Of a stretch of 21,197 bases of DNA, positions 7,654-13,573 are shown piece by piece. The notes beneath the pieces are model-generated. The model saw nothing but the letters and a program-made list of their open reading frames with translations, was not told the DNA's origin and ran no database searches. The DNA comes from Ferroglobus sp964463865. Its GTDB lineage: Archaea; Halobacteriota; Archaeoglobi; Archaeoglobales; Archaeoglobaceae. The first letter of the stretch is position 1. Each line of letters opens with the position of its first letter. The stretch is taken from positions 1-21,197 of the forward strand of contig CAYXDX010000021.1 of assembly GCA_964463865.1 (NCBI GenBank), read 5' to 3'. Both the position numbers and the translations under genes were made by a program.

Positions 7654-8463
7654 ATGGAGGTTAGGGTTGCAGTTCTGAGGATCGAAGGAACGAACTGCGA
7701 GGACGAGACCGTTAGAGCGTTTAGAGAGCTTGGCGTGTTTGCTGAAGCTGTTCACCTGAAGCAGTTTTACAGCGACATGATCAAGGACGAGGAAGCGAGG
7801 AGCATCTGGGACTACAACTGCATAGTCTTTCCGGGAGGTTTCTCTGCCGGAGACTACGTCAGAGCGGGAGCTATTTTCTCCGCGAGGGTTAAAAGCGTTC
7901 TTAGGAGAGACTTGGAGGAGTTCATAAAAGAGGGTTACCCAGTATTGGGGATCTGTAACGGTTTTCAAGTTCTGGTGGAACTCGGAGCTTTGCCCGGATT
8001 CGACGAGGACAGACCTATATCCGAGAAACCTCAGATGGCTCTTGCGATAAACGACAGCAACAGGTTCGAGTGCAGACCCACGTTTCTGAAGCACGAGAAC
8101 GGAGGCAAGTGCGTTTTTACGAGAAAACTAAAAAAAGAGATCGTGATGTATCCCGTCGCTCACGCGGAAGGAAAGGTCGTCTTTCCGAGGGGAAAAGAGG
8201 AAGAGTTCCTTGAAAGGCTGATCGACAACGATCAGATAGTGTTCAGATACGTCGATCCGGAAGGTAATTACGCTTCTTACCCGTGGAACCCGAACGGCAG
8301 CTTTTACAACATTGCTGGAATATGCAACGTTACTGGAAACGTTTTCGGGTTGATGCCGCATCCGGAGAGAGCTTTCTACGGGTGGCAGGTGGGCAGTGAA
8401 GAAGAATTTGCGGACGGAAAGTTCGTGTTCGAAAGCGTCGTAGAATACATTAAAAAGTTGTAG
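7654..8463 (+). CDS. purQ: Phosphoribosylformylglycinamidine synthase subunit PurQ (glutaminase)
   Basis: PurQ is a class I glutamine amidotransferase that releases ammonia for PurL. The catalytic triad is visible: Cys101 in GICNGFQVLVELG, and His236 and Glu238 in MPHPERAF. The oxyanion segment FPGGFSAGDYVRAGAI is intact. At 269 aa it is longer than many bacterial PurQ proteins of about 227 aa; insertions lie in the middle (about residues 135-200). The start codon follows GAGGTGAT closely. A T-run (8475-8480) after the stop may end the operon transcript. Confidence 0.95.
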   Translation: MEVRVAVLRIEGTNCEDETVRAFRELGVFAEAVHLKQFYSDMIKDEEARSIWDYNCIVFPGGFSAGDYVRAGAIFSARVKSVLRRDLEEFIKEGYPVLGICNGFQVLVELGALPGFDEDRPISEKPQMALAINDSNRFECRPTFLKHENGGKCVFTRKLKKEIVMYPVAHAEGKVVFPRGKEEEFLERLIDNDQIVFRYVDPEGNYASYPWNPNGSFYNIAGICNVTGNVFGLMPHPERAFYGWQVGSEEEFADGKFVFESVVEYIKKL

Positions 8464-8474
8464 CGTCCCAAAAC

Positions 8475-8483
8475 TTTTTTATT
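8475..8483 (+). promoter_or_regulatory. T-run after purQ, possible sRNA promoter
   Basis: TTTTTTATT lies 12 bases after the purQ stop. It can act as an archaeal T-run terminator for purSLQ. It is also about 25 bases before the presumed 5' end of the C/D box sRNA, so it may serve as a weak TATA element for it. Confidence 0.4.
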
Positions 8484-8502
8484 CGAAGCCCAGAAATACC
8501 TT

Positions 8503-8558
8503 ACTGGATGATGAAGCCCACGGGTTCTGAGAAGTGATGAGCATGCCCTTCGCTGACG
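8503..8558 (+). ncRNA. C/D box sRNA (2'-O-methylation guide)
   Basis: In the non-coding gap after purQ all four boxes occur in order and at archaeal spacing: C box ATGATGA (8508-8514), D' box CTGA (8527-8530), C' box GTGATGA (8534-8540) and D box CTGA (8553-8556). Between them are two 12-base guides, AGCCCACGGGTT (8515-8526) and GCATGCCCTTCG (8541-8552). This matches the 50-60 base double-guide sRNAs bound by L7Ae, Nop5 and fibrillarin. Targets would be methylated five bases upstream of each D box, in RNA containing AACCCGTGGGCT or CGAAGGGCATGC. I could not assign the targets. The ends are approximate. Confidence 0.82.
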
Positions 8559-8563
8559 CCACG

Positions 8564-8570
8564 TTTAATA
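8564..8570 (+). promoter_or_regulatory. TATA box of the VIT/CCC1-like gene
   Basis: TTTAATA is centred about 26 bases before ATG 8593 and no ribosome site is seen, so a leaderless transcript is likely. It begins only a few bases after the end of the sRNA. Confidence 0.5.
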
Positions 8571-8592
8571 CACCCTATTATAAGTTCGGTTC

Positions 8593-9126
8593 ATGGAAAG
8601 GCAAATCGTCAGGGGGTTTATAGACGGCGCTCTGTCAACTCTTGGAGTCGTGATAGGCGCATCTGCCGGAGAAGTTGGTATCATAATCTCTGCTGGAATT
8701 GGTGGCGGGATAGCCAACGGAATTTCAAACGTTTTCGGAGCCTTGACGGCTGAGAGAGTCGAGGAAGAGAAGGGCATCAGAGAGCTCGAGAAGTCCATGC
8801 TCGCCGAATTAAAGGAGACAAAGTTATACGAGGAAGTGAGAAGGAGAGTCGTTGTTAGAGGTCTGATCGACGGCTTGTCGACGATTTTCGGGAGCTTCGT
8901 TCCAGTCTTCCCGTTTGTCCTTTCTCGCGTCCTCGACTTCGGAGTTCAAATGGCTGTGATGCTCTCGATAACGCTCACGGCAACCTCTCTTGGCGTCATA
9001 GGTGTTTACTTCGGAAAGGTGTCCAGGGAAAACGTCGTCGTGTCGTCGGCAAAAATGATACTGATGGGACTGTTCACGGCGATAGTCTCGATACTGATAG
9101 AGAGGGGGCTGCACGGTTTGGTGTAG
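8593..9126 (+). CDS. VIT1/CCC1-like integral membrane protein
   Basis: This 177-aa membrane protein resembles the archaeal branch of the CCC1/VIT1 family (iron or manganese transporters of yeast and plants). The N-terminus, RGFIDGALSTLGVVIGASAG, carries the family's DG motif and the first membrane helix. It is followed by a Gly-rich helix (IIISAGIGGGIANGIS) and a cytosolic charged linker (about residues 55-90). A second DG repeat, RGLIDGLSTIFGSFVPVFPF, opens the second half, and two more hydrophobic segments follow. The repeated RGxIDG shows the internal duplication. The charged linker is shorter than the metal-binding domain of plant VIT1. Transported metal is inferred from family only; no neighbour supports it. 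Confidence 0.75.
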   Translation: MERQIVRGFIDGALSTLGVVIGASAGEVGIIISAGIGGGIANGISNVFGALTAERVEEEKGIRELEKSMLAELKETKLYEEVRRRVVVRGLIDGLSTIFGSFVPVFPFVLSRVLDFGVQMAVMLSITLTATSLGVIGVYFGKVSRENVVVSSAKMILMGLFTAIVSILIERGLHGLV

Positions 9127-9130
9127 CAAT

Positions 9131-9168
9131 TTAACGGGCCCGCGTCGTAGGGGTAAGGTATTTTAAAA
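9131..9168 (+). promoter_or_regulatory. Promoter of the MerR-family regulator gene, with a possible half-operator
   Basis: An AT-rich TATA-like element (TATTTTAAAA, 9159-9168) is centred about 27 bases before ATG 9191, again suggesting a leaderless start. TTAACG at 9131-9136 equals one half of the operator found at 9638-9659, which may point to weak autoregulation. The half-site alone could be chance. Confidence 0.4.
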
Positions 9169-9190
9169 CTTTGATCGGACTTTTTCTGGA

Positions 9191-9607
9191 ATGAAGGAGG
9201 AAAGAGAGGCTCGCAAGGAGTATTACACGATATCTGAGCTGGCGAGGGAGTTCGAAATTAGCACGAGAACTATCAGGTATTACGAAGAGATCGGCCTCCT
9301 GTCGCCCAAAAGAACGTCTGGAAACCAGAGGATATTCACGAGAAAGGACAGAGCGAAGCTCAAGCTCATACTTCGCGGTAAGAGGCTCGGATTCAGCCTC
9401 GACGAGATAAGAGAGATGATCGAGATGTACGACGTCGCTGGTGAGCCGGAGCAAATCAGGTTGGCTCTAAGATACGGAGACAAGAAACTCAGAGAGATCG
9501 AGGAGAAGATTAAGGAGCTCGAACTACTTAAAGAAGACATACTGAGCCTGAAAGAGATGCTTCTGAACAGGTTGAAGGAGCTTGAGAAATCGGGCAAGCG
9601 CGAGTAA
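9191..9607 (+). CDS. MerR-family transcriptional regulator, LiuR-like
   Basis: This 138-aa protein has the MerR winged HTH (about residues 12-80) with TISELAREFEISTRTIRYYEE and LLSPKRTSGNQRIFTRKDRAKL, then LILRGKRLGFSLDEIREMI. These stretches are strikingly like bacterial LiuR, a regulator of branched-chain amino acid and fatty acid degradation. A charged coiled coil (about 85-135) for dimerisation follows. It has no cysteine, which argues against metal or redox sensing and for an acyl-CoA or similar ligand. The next genes are an acyl-CoA ligase and an isovaleryl-CoA-dehydrogenase-type enzyme, and palindromic sites lie between. The LiuR link comes from memory of the family and needs a database comparison. 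Confidence 0.85.
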   Translation: MKEEREARKEYYTISELAREFEISTRTIRYYEEIGLLSPKRTSGNQRIFTRKDRAKLKLILRGKRLGFSLDEIREMIEMYDVAGEPEQIRLALRYGDKKLREIEEKIKELELLKEDILSLKEMLLNRLKELEKSGKRE

Positions 9608-9637
9608 TTGCAAGGTCTAAAGTTTTTTGCTCCCAGG

Positions 9638-9659
9638 TTAACGTTTACGTTAACGTTAA
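9638..9659. promoter_or_regulatory. Two overlapping palindromic operators (probable LiuR-like sites)
   Basis: TTAACGTTTACGTTAA (9638-9653) is a palindrome except for its two central bases. TTTACGTTAACGTTAA (9644-9659), shifted by six, is another near-perfect one. Together they make three TTAACG/CGTTAA half-sites, and they abut the TATA box at 9661-9668 where the B-recognition element should be. A bound regulator would block TFB/TBP. The form agrees with the ACGT-centred site I recall for bacterial LiuR. Confidence 0.7.
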
Positions 9660-9660
9660 G

Positions 9661-9668
9661 TTTAAATA
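9661..9668 (+). promoter_or_regulatory. TATA box of the acyl-CoA ligase operon
   Basis: TTTAAATA directly follows the operators. Counting about 27 bases gives a transcription start near 9691, close to the candidate start codons TTG 9685 and GTG 9691/9694, so translation is probably leaderless. Confidence 0.6.
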
Positions 9669-9684
9669 TTATTCATGTTAATTT

Positions 9685-11181
9685 TTGACGGTGGTGGGGG
9701 TGTTTACGATACCTCAAATTCTGGAGAGAGCTGCCAAACTCTTTCCGAACGTGGAAGTGGTCGGTGCAGACGGAAAGAGGACGTACTCCGAAATAGAAAA
9801 GAGGGTGAAGGGTCTGGCGGCTTTCTTCGAGGAAATCGGAATCGAGAAGAGTGTCGTTGCCGTTGCTGACTGGAACACGCTGAACTTCTTCGAGCTGATA
9901 TACGCTATTACATCGGCAGGAGGGATAGTATACCCGGTCAACGTGCGTTTACCCCCTGAACAGATCTCGTACACTCTCGAAAAATCAGAATCGGCGATTC
10001 TGATTTATTCCGACGATTTTGCGTCGCTTACCAAAGTTTTTGACGGTGAGAAGTTGCACATAAGCGATGTTTCGAAAAGAGTTGAAGGCGAGGCGGAGGT
10101 TAAAGTAAAACAGGACGATTACGCCGTAATGCTCTTCACCAGCGGAACGACGGGATTGCCAAAGGCCGTCAGGTACACTCACGAGAAAATGATCCACGGA
10201 GCTTTAAGCATAGCGCATCAGTTGACGCTCTACGACACTCCCGCGAAGCTAACGAGCGACGACGTAATCTTTCCGCAGATTCCGATCTACCACATCCTCG
10301 CGTGGGGAACTGTTCTCATCGCACCTTACATGGGTTTGAAGCTGATTTTGGGCGGTAGATTCGATCCCGTGAAGGCGGTGGAAACGATCAAAAAGGAGAA
10401 CGCTACTTGGATAAACGCTGTTCCGACGATGGTGAACATGCTGCTCGAAACCAAGGCTGATTTGCGGGGGCTCAAAGTACTTGTCGGAGGAAGTCCGATA
10501 ACGAGCGACTTGGCGAAGAGAATGGAAGATGCTGGTTTGAAGTTCTCGACAATTTACGGTGGAACGGACATGCTTGCGGCAGCGATCACCGTAATGACTG
10601 AAAAGGCGAAGGAGGGAGGAATAGATTACATAAGACAGGTCGTGCACCCGGTTCCGTTTGCAGAGTTCAGAGTGGTGAAGCAGGAGGGGATATCGGGTGA
10701 CATGGGTGAGGTATACTTCCGCGCTCCGTGGTTGCCTATGGAATACTACAAAGACGAGGAGAAGTCAAAGGAGGCTTATACGGAGGATGGCTGGTTTAAA
10801 ACTGGAGATCTTGGGATAGAGATGCCAGATGGTGGCTTGAGAATACTCGACAGGGTTAAGGACGCGATAAAGAGCGGTGGAGAGTGGATACCGAGCAGCG
10901 TGCTCGAATCTATCATCTCGGAAATTTCCTGGGTAGAGCACGTTGCCGTAATAGGCAGACGCGACGAGAAGTGGGGTGAAAGACCTTTGGCGATAGTAAA
11001 GCCGGTCGAGAAGGGTAGGGAAAATATCGAGGAGGTTAAAGAGCACTTGCTTAAGGCGGTAGAAGATGGTAGGATAGCCAAGTGGTGGATTCCAGACGAG
11101 ATCGTTTTCGTCGACGACATCCCTCTTACGAGCACCGGTAAAATCGACAAGCTGACGCTGAGAAAGAAAATTCTGGGGTGA
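9685..11181 (+). CDS. Acyl-CoA ligase (AMP-forming, ANL superfamily)
   Basis: This enzyme activates a carboxylic acid to its CoA thioester through an acyl-adenylate. The 498-aa protein has the P-loop LFTSGTTGLPKAV (about residues 150-162), the adenine segment STIYGGTDM, the DGWFKTGDLG motif and the hinge LDRVKDAIKSGGEWI. The C-terminal adenylation lysine is in TSTGKIDK (K486). The start is uncertain: TTG 9685 gives the longest form, while GTG 9691, 9694 or 9700 fit the TATA spacing equally well. It is followed by an acyl-CoA dehydrogenase after five bases. The operator and the LiuR-like regulator upstream suggest a fatty or branched-chain acid substrate; the precise one is unknown. Confidence 0.9.
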   Translation: MTVVGVFTIPQILERAAKLFPNVEVVGADGKRTYSEIEKRVKGLAAFFEEIGIEKSVVAVADWNTLNFFELIYAITSAGGIVYPVNVRLPPEQISYTLEKSESAILIYSDDFASLTKVFDGEKLHISDVSKRVEGEAEVKVKQDDYAVMLFTSGTTGLPKAVRYTHEKMIHGALSIAHQLTLYDTPAKLTSDDVIFPQIPIYHILAWGTVLIAPYMGLKLILGGRFDPVKAVETIKKENATWINAVPTMVNMLLETKADLRGLKVLVGGSPITSDLAKRMEDAGLKFSTIYGGTDMLAAAITVMTEKAKEGGIDYIRQVVHPVPFAEFRVVKQEGISGDMGEVYFRAPWLPMEYYKDEEKSKEAYTEDGWFKTGDLGIEMPDGGLRILDRVKDAIKSGGEWIPSSVLESIISEISWVEHVAVIGRRDEKWGERPLAIVKPVEKGRENIEEVKEHLLKAVEDGRIAKWWIPDEIVFVDDIPLTSTGKIDKLTLRKKILG

Positions 11182-11186
11182 GTTGA

Positions 11187-12434
11187 ATGCTCGAAAACAA
11201 CTTTTTCCTCGACGACGAGATCGTTAAGCTTCGAGAGGAAGTCAAATCCTTCGTCGCAGACGTAGATCCAGAGCTCCTCAGAAAAATGGACCGAAACGAG
11301 ATCGACTACCCGTTCGACTTCGTCAGAGAGGCTGGAAGGAGAAACCTTCTCGGCCTCCGCTTTCCAGAAGAGTTCGGAGGTCGGAGCCTGAGCTGGCTCG
11401 CGGAGAGCGTGGCAGTCGAAGAAGTCGGCGTCCTCGGGATGGGGCTCGGATGCGCGTACTCCATGGTTAGTATAGTCGGCGAAGCGATATACCGCTTCGG
11501 AGCGGACTGGCAGAAAGAGGAATTCTTGAAGCCCATCGTAAAGGGGAAGAAGATTGCGGCAGAAGGTCTCACGGAGCCGAGAGGGGGGAGCGACTTCTTC
11601 GGAACGACTACGAGAGCCGAAAAGAAGGGGAACAGGTGGATACTGAACGGTGCAAAGCGCTTTATAGCCGGTGGCAAGGTGGCGGACTTTTACCTCATCT
11701 ACGCGAGAACCGATCCAAACGCACCCGGTCACAGAGCGCTGACGGCATTTATCGTCGAGAGGGACATGGGAGTTGAGGTGGAAGAGGTATACAACCTCCT
11801 CGGATTTCGCGGAATGGGGACGGCGAGAATAGTCTTCAAAGGCGTCGAAGTTCCAGACGAATACAGGTTGGGCGAGGTGAACGGGGCGAGGACGATTTTT
11901 AACAGGATGATGATTCCCGAAAGGCTCACTTCCGCAGCTGGAGCACTCGGGTTAGCGAGGGCAGCGCTTGAAGTGGCGATAAGGTACTCTGACAAAAGAA
12001 AGGCTTTCGGCAGGAAGATCAGGGAGTTTCAGGGAGTCAGCTTCAAAGTAGCAGAAAGTGTTACCAAGCTCGACGCGGCGAGGTCTCTCGTTTACACCGC
12101 GGCAAAATCGGTGGACGACTACGACTCTGGAAAAAGCAAACTCGATCCAAGAAGGTTCGTTAGCGAGGCGAAGTATCTGGCTACAGAGTTCGGCTGGGAG
12201 ATAGTGAACAACGCGATGCAGATACTCGGGGGAATAGGCTACACCCAGGTTTATCCGATAGAGAGAATGCTCAGGGACATGCGCTTAGCTCCGATATGGA
12301 CTGGAAGTAACGAGATCATGAAGCTTCTGATCCAGCACGAAGTTTACAAGCTCATGGGCCTTCCTGTTAAAGAGAGAGACTACGAGAAAGACGCGATGGA
12401 CTGGTATAAGGAGTGGGAGAAGGTTTACGAGTAG
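11187..12434 (+). CDS. Acyl-CoA dehydrogenase, isovaleryl/long-chain catalytic type
   Basis: This 415-aa acyl-CoA dehydrogenase contains AAEGLTEPRGGSDFFGTTTRAEK in the middle domain and RKAFGRKIREFQGVSFKVAES in the C-terminal domain. At the C-terminal position where most family members read YEGT it has IWTGSNEI, so that Glu is absent. A Glu is found at residue 245 in IPERLTSAAGALG, the place of the catalytic base in isovaleryl-CoA and long-chain acyl-CoA dehydrogenases (ERL motif). It should therefore be active with that geometry. The gene follows the acyl-CoA ligase after five bases in one transcript. Electrons would pass to ETF, perhaps the EtfAB encoded at 3003-4661. Confidence 0.92.
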   Translation: MLENNFFLDDEIVKLREEVKSFVADVDPELLRKMDRNEIDYPFDFVREAGRRNLLGLRFPEEFGGRSLSWLAESVAVEEVGVLGMGLGCAYSMVSIVGEAIYRFGADWQKEEFLKPIVKGKKIAAEGLTEPRGGSDFFGTTTRAEKKGNRWILNGAKRFIAGGKVADFYLIYARTDPNAPGHRALTAFIVERDMGVEVEEVYNLLGFRGMGTARIVFKGVEVPDEYRLGEVNGARTIFNRMMIPERLTSAAGALGLARAALEVAIRYSDKRKAFGRKIREFQGVSFKVAESVTKLDAARSLVYTAAKSVDDYDSGKSKLDPRRFVSEAKYLATEFGWEIVNNAMQILGGIGYTQVYPIERMLRDMRLAPIWTGSNEIMKLLIQHEVYKLMGLPVKERDYEKDAMDWYKEWEKVYE

Positions 12435-12484
12435 ACTACTTAAGACCGTCTTTCGAAAAACCAAGGGGTTGTGGGCCTATTTGA

Positions 12485-12622
12485 CCTTCAGATATTCAAA
12501 GCTACGACGGGAAGCTTCCCTCCGAAATCTACGATCAATACATGGCAGCGTGGGAGAAAGTAAATCTCGTTCCCGAAGAAGTTAGTTTAAGAAAACTACT
12601 CAAAGAACTAAGAACATTTTGA
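12485..12622 (+). pseudogene. Short decayed coding stretch of unknown family
   Basis: After a stop at 12482-12484 one frame stays open to TGA 12620-12622. It reads SYDGKLPSEIYDQYMAAW, then LVPEEVSLRKLLKELRTF, which has the composition of real protein. The only ATG (12542) would leave 26 aa, with no ribosome site. An adjacent frame just upstream also looks coding (VVGLFDLQ), which suggests a frameshifted remnant of a C-terminal end. The family is not recognised. Confidence 0.35.
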
Positions 12623-12627
12623 ACTTT

Positions 12628-12891
12628 CTATCTGTAACCCCTTCCTCTGCGGAAAGCTTCGATAACGTAAACTGTCTTTCCTTCAACGAAATACTCAAAC
12701 CGAAAATCTCCAACTCTAAGGCGAAACATTGTTCTTTTTCTTCCTTCCAATTTTTTGATGTCTACACCAGATCTAGGTTTGAACGGATCTTCTTTTAACT
12801 TCCTTAAAGCTTCGACACATCGTTTCTTATCACTCTCACTCAGATTATCCAAGAATTTGATAACGTCTGGGTGTAAAAGAACTGTAAACAT
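12628..12891 (-). CDS. RelE/ParE-family toxin
   Basis: This 87-aa basic protein is probably the toxin of a type II pair. It opens MFTVLLHPDVIKFLDNLSESDKKRCVEALRKLKEDPF, the helical hairpin start of RelE/ParE folds. It continues with KKLEGRKRTMFRLRVGDFRFEYFVEGKTVYVIEAFRRGRGYR, the typical beta-sheet end with Arg residues that in RelE contact mRNA on the ribosome. ATG 12891 shares one base with the antitoxin stop (TGATG), so translation is coupled. The RelE ribonuclease versus ParE gyrase-poison choice cannot be settled here. Confidence 0.87.
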   Translation of the reverse strand: MFTVLLHPDVIKFLDNLSESDKKRCVEALRKLKEDPFKPRSGVDIKKLEGRKRTMFRLRVGDFRFEYFVEGKTVYVIEAFRRGRGYR

Positions 12892-13097
12892 CAAAGACCT
12901 CTCGAAGCCGCGTAGTCTTCAAGATCAACGAACTTGTCCTTATCTCTTCTTAGTTTTTCGTATTTCTCTTCGATGTAATCCTGAAGCTCTTCGTAGCTCT
13001 CTATGAGCTTCTCTATGACTTTCTCAATCGATTCTTCTCCTTCCCGCAAGTTTTCAAGCTTCTTGAGGAGTTCTCGACTCAAAGTTATAGAAACCAT
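12891..13097 (-). CDS. Antitoxin partner of the RelE/ParE toxin
   Basis: This 68-aa protein is transcribed just ahead of the toxin. The N-terminal MVSITLSRELLKKLENLREG resembles a ribbon-helix-helix or AbrB-like DNA-binding strand and helix. The rest is a highly charged, mostly acidic helix (SIEKVIEKLIESYEELQDYIEEKYEKL) ending in FVDLEDYAASRGL, which probably wraps the toxin. Related antitoxins are common in hyperthermophilic archaea. It likely represses its own promoter; a TATA-like element lies at 13121-13129. Confidence 0.82.
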   Translation of the reverse strand: MVSITLSRELLKKLENLREGEESIEKVIEKLIESYEELQDYIEEKYEKLRRDKDKFVDLEDYAASRGL

Positions 13098-13120
13098 GTA
13101 GTAATATCGTCAACTTCTCA

Positions 13121-13129
13121 CTTTATTTT
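13121..13129 (-). promoter_or_regulatory. TATA box of the toxin-antitoxin operon
   Basis: On the minus strand AAAATAAAG is centred about 27 bases before the antitoxin ATG (13097), so a leaderless mRNA is likely. Confidence 0.5.
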
Positions 13130-13184
13130 TGTTTCTCCCCCATTGAAGACATCACATTTTTCTATCTACACAACCCCCCTTATC

Positions 13185-13204
13185 ACCTTAGAACTCGCTA
13201 AGGT
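13185..13204 (-). terminator. Hairpin at the end of the small Cys/His protein gene
   Basis: ACCTTAG (13185-13191) and CTAAGGT (13198-13204) are perfectly inverted around a six-base loop, and the stop codon of the minus-strand gene lies inside the stem. No long T-run follows on the minus strand, so a terminator role is only possible. Confidence 0.3.
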
Positions 13205-13425
13205 TTTGGTGCAAAAATTTGCCACAGTGTGACAAGATTTTCCTTGACATTTGGAAACCTGTCGAAGCTAATCAGACAATCCCCTCCACTGATGTGATGG
13301 AACCTTATAGTCTTCCTTTTGGAGACACTGCCGTGGAGGAGGACTACACTCCTCTTTCCACACGCGGGACACGGCGACAAAATTTTGACGATACGTCCGA
13401 AGCGAGCGACCTCGAAAACTTCCAT
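13198..13425 (-). CDS. Small protein with Cys/His putative zinc site
   Basis: This 75-aa protein of unknown family has CPACGK (residues 19-24), then HGS, and later RFHHISGGDC. These four or more Cys/His ligands could bind one zinc. A TATA-like element (13446-13456) sits about 27 bases before its ATG, supporting a real leaderless gene. It is divergent from the radical SAM gene, with 148 bases between the two starts. Whether it works with that enzyme is unknown. The start was chosen because it is the only ATG and fits the promoter spacing. Confidence 0.6.
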   Translation of the reverse strand: MEVFEVARFGRIVKILSPCPACGKRSVVLLHGSVSKRKTIRFHHISGGDCLISFDRFPNVKENLVTLWQIFAPKP

Positions 13426-13445
13426 TAATATAAGGTAAAAAGGAA

Positions 13446-13456
13446 AATTTTAAAAG
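13446..13456 (-). promoter_or_regulatory. TATA-like element of the small Cys/His protein gene
   Basis: The minus strand reads CTTTTAAAATT, centred about 26 bases before ATG 13425. The whole intergenic gap (13426-13573) is AT-rich and holds the two divergent promoters. Confidence 0.45.
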
Positions 13457-13538
13457 TTGTCGAGAATATAGCAAATTGTAAATAAATTTAATTTGATTAA
13501 AATTATAGAATACTTTTTATAACATTAAAACTATCGAT

Positions 13539-13546
13539 AAATTTAA
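13539..13546 (+). promoter_or_regulatory. TATA-like element of the radical SAM gene
   Basis: AAATTTAA is centred about 31 bases before ATG 13574. There is no ribosome site before the ATG, which suits a leaderless message. Confidence 0.4.
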
Positions 13547-13573
13547 GTCCAACTTTTAAAACAATCTTCCTTG

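Noticed and set aside
9675..9869. ATG at 9675 beginning MLIFDGGGGVYD, close to the acyl-CoA ligase TATA box.
   Set aside because: It is in another frame than the ligase, is too near the TATA box, and its translation looks like a shadow of the ligase gene.
13268..13474. Alternative minus-strand frame overlapping the 75-aa Cys/His protein.
   Set aside because: It shares the same DNA in another frame, lacks a well-placed promoter, and does not keep the CPACGK-type pattern.
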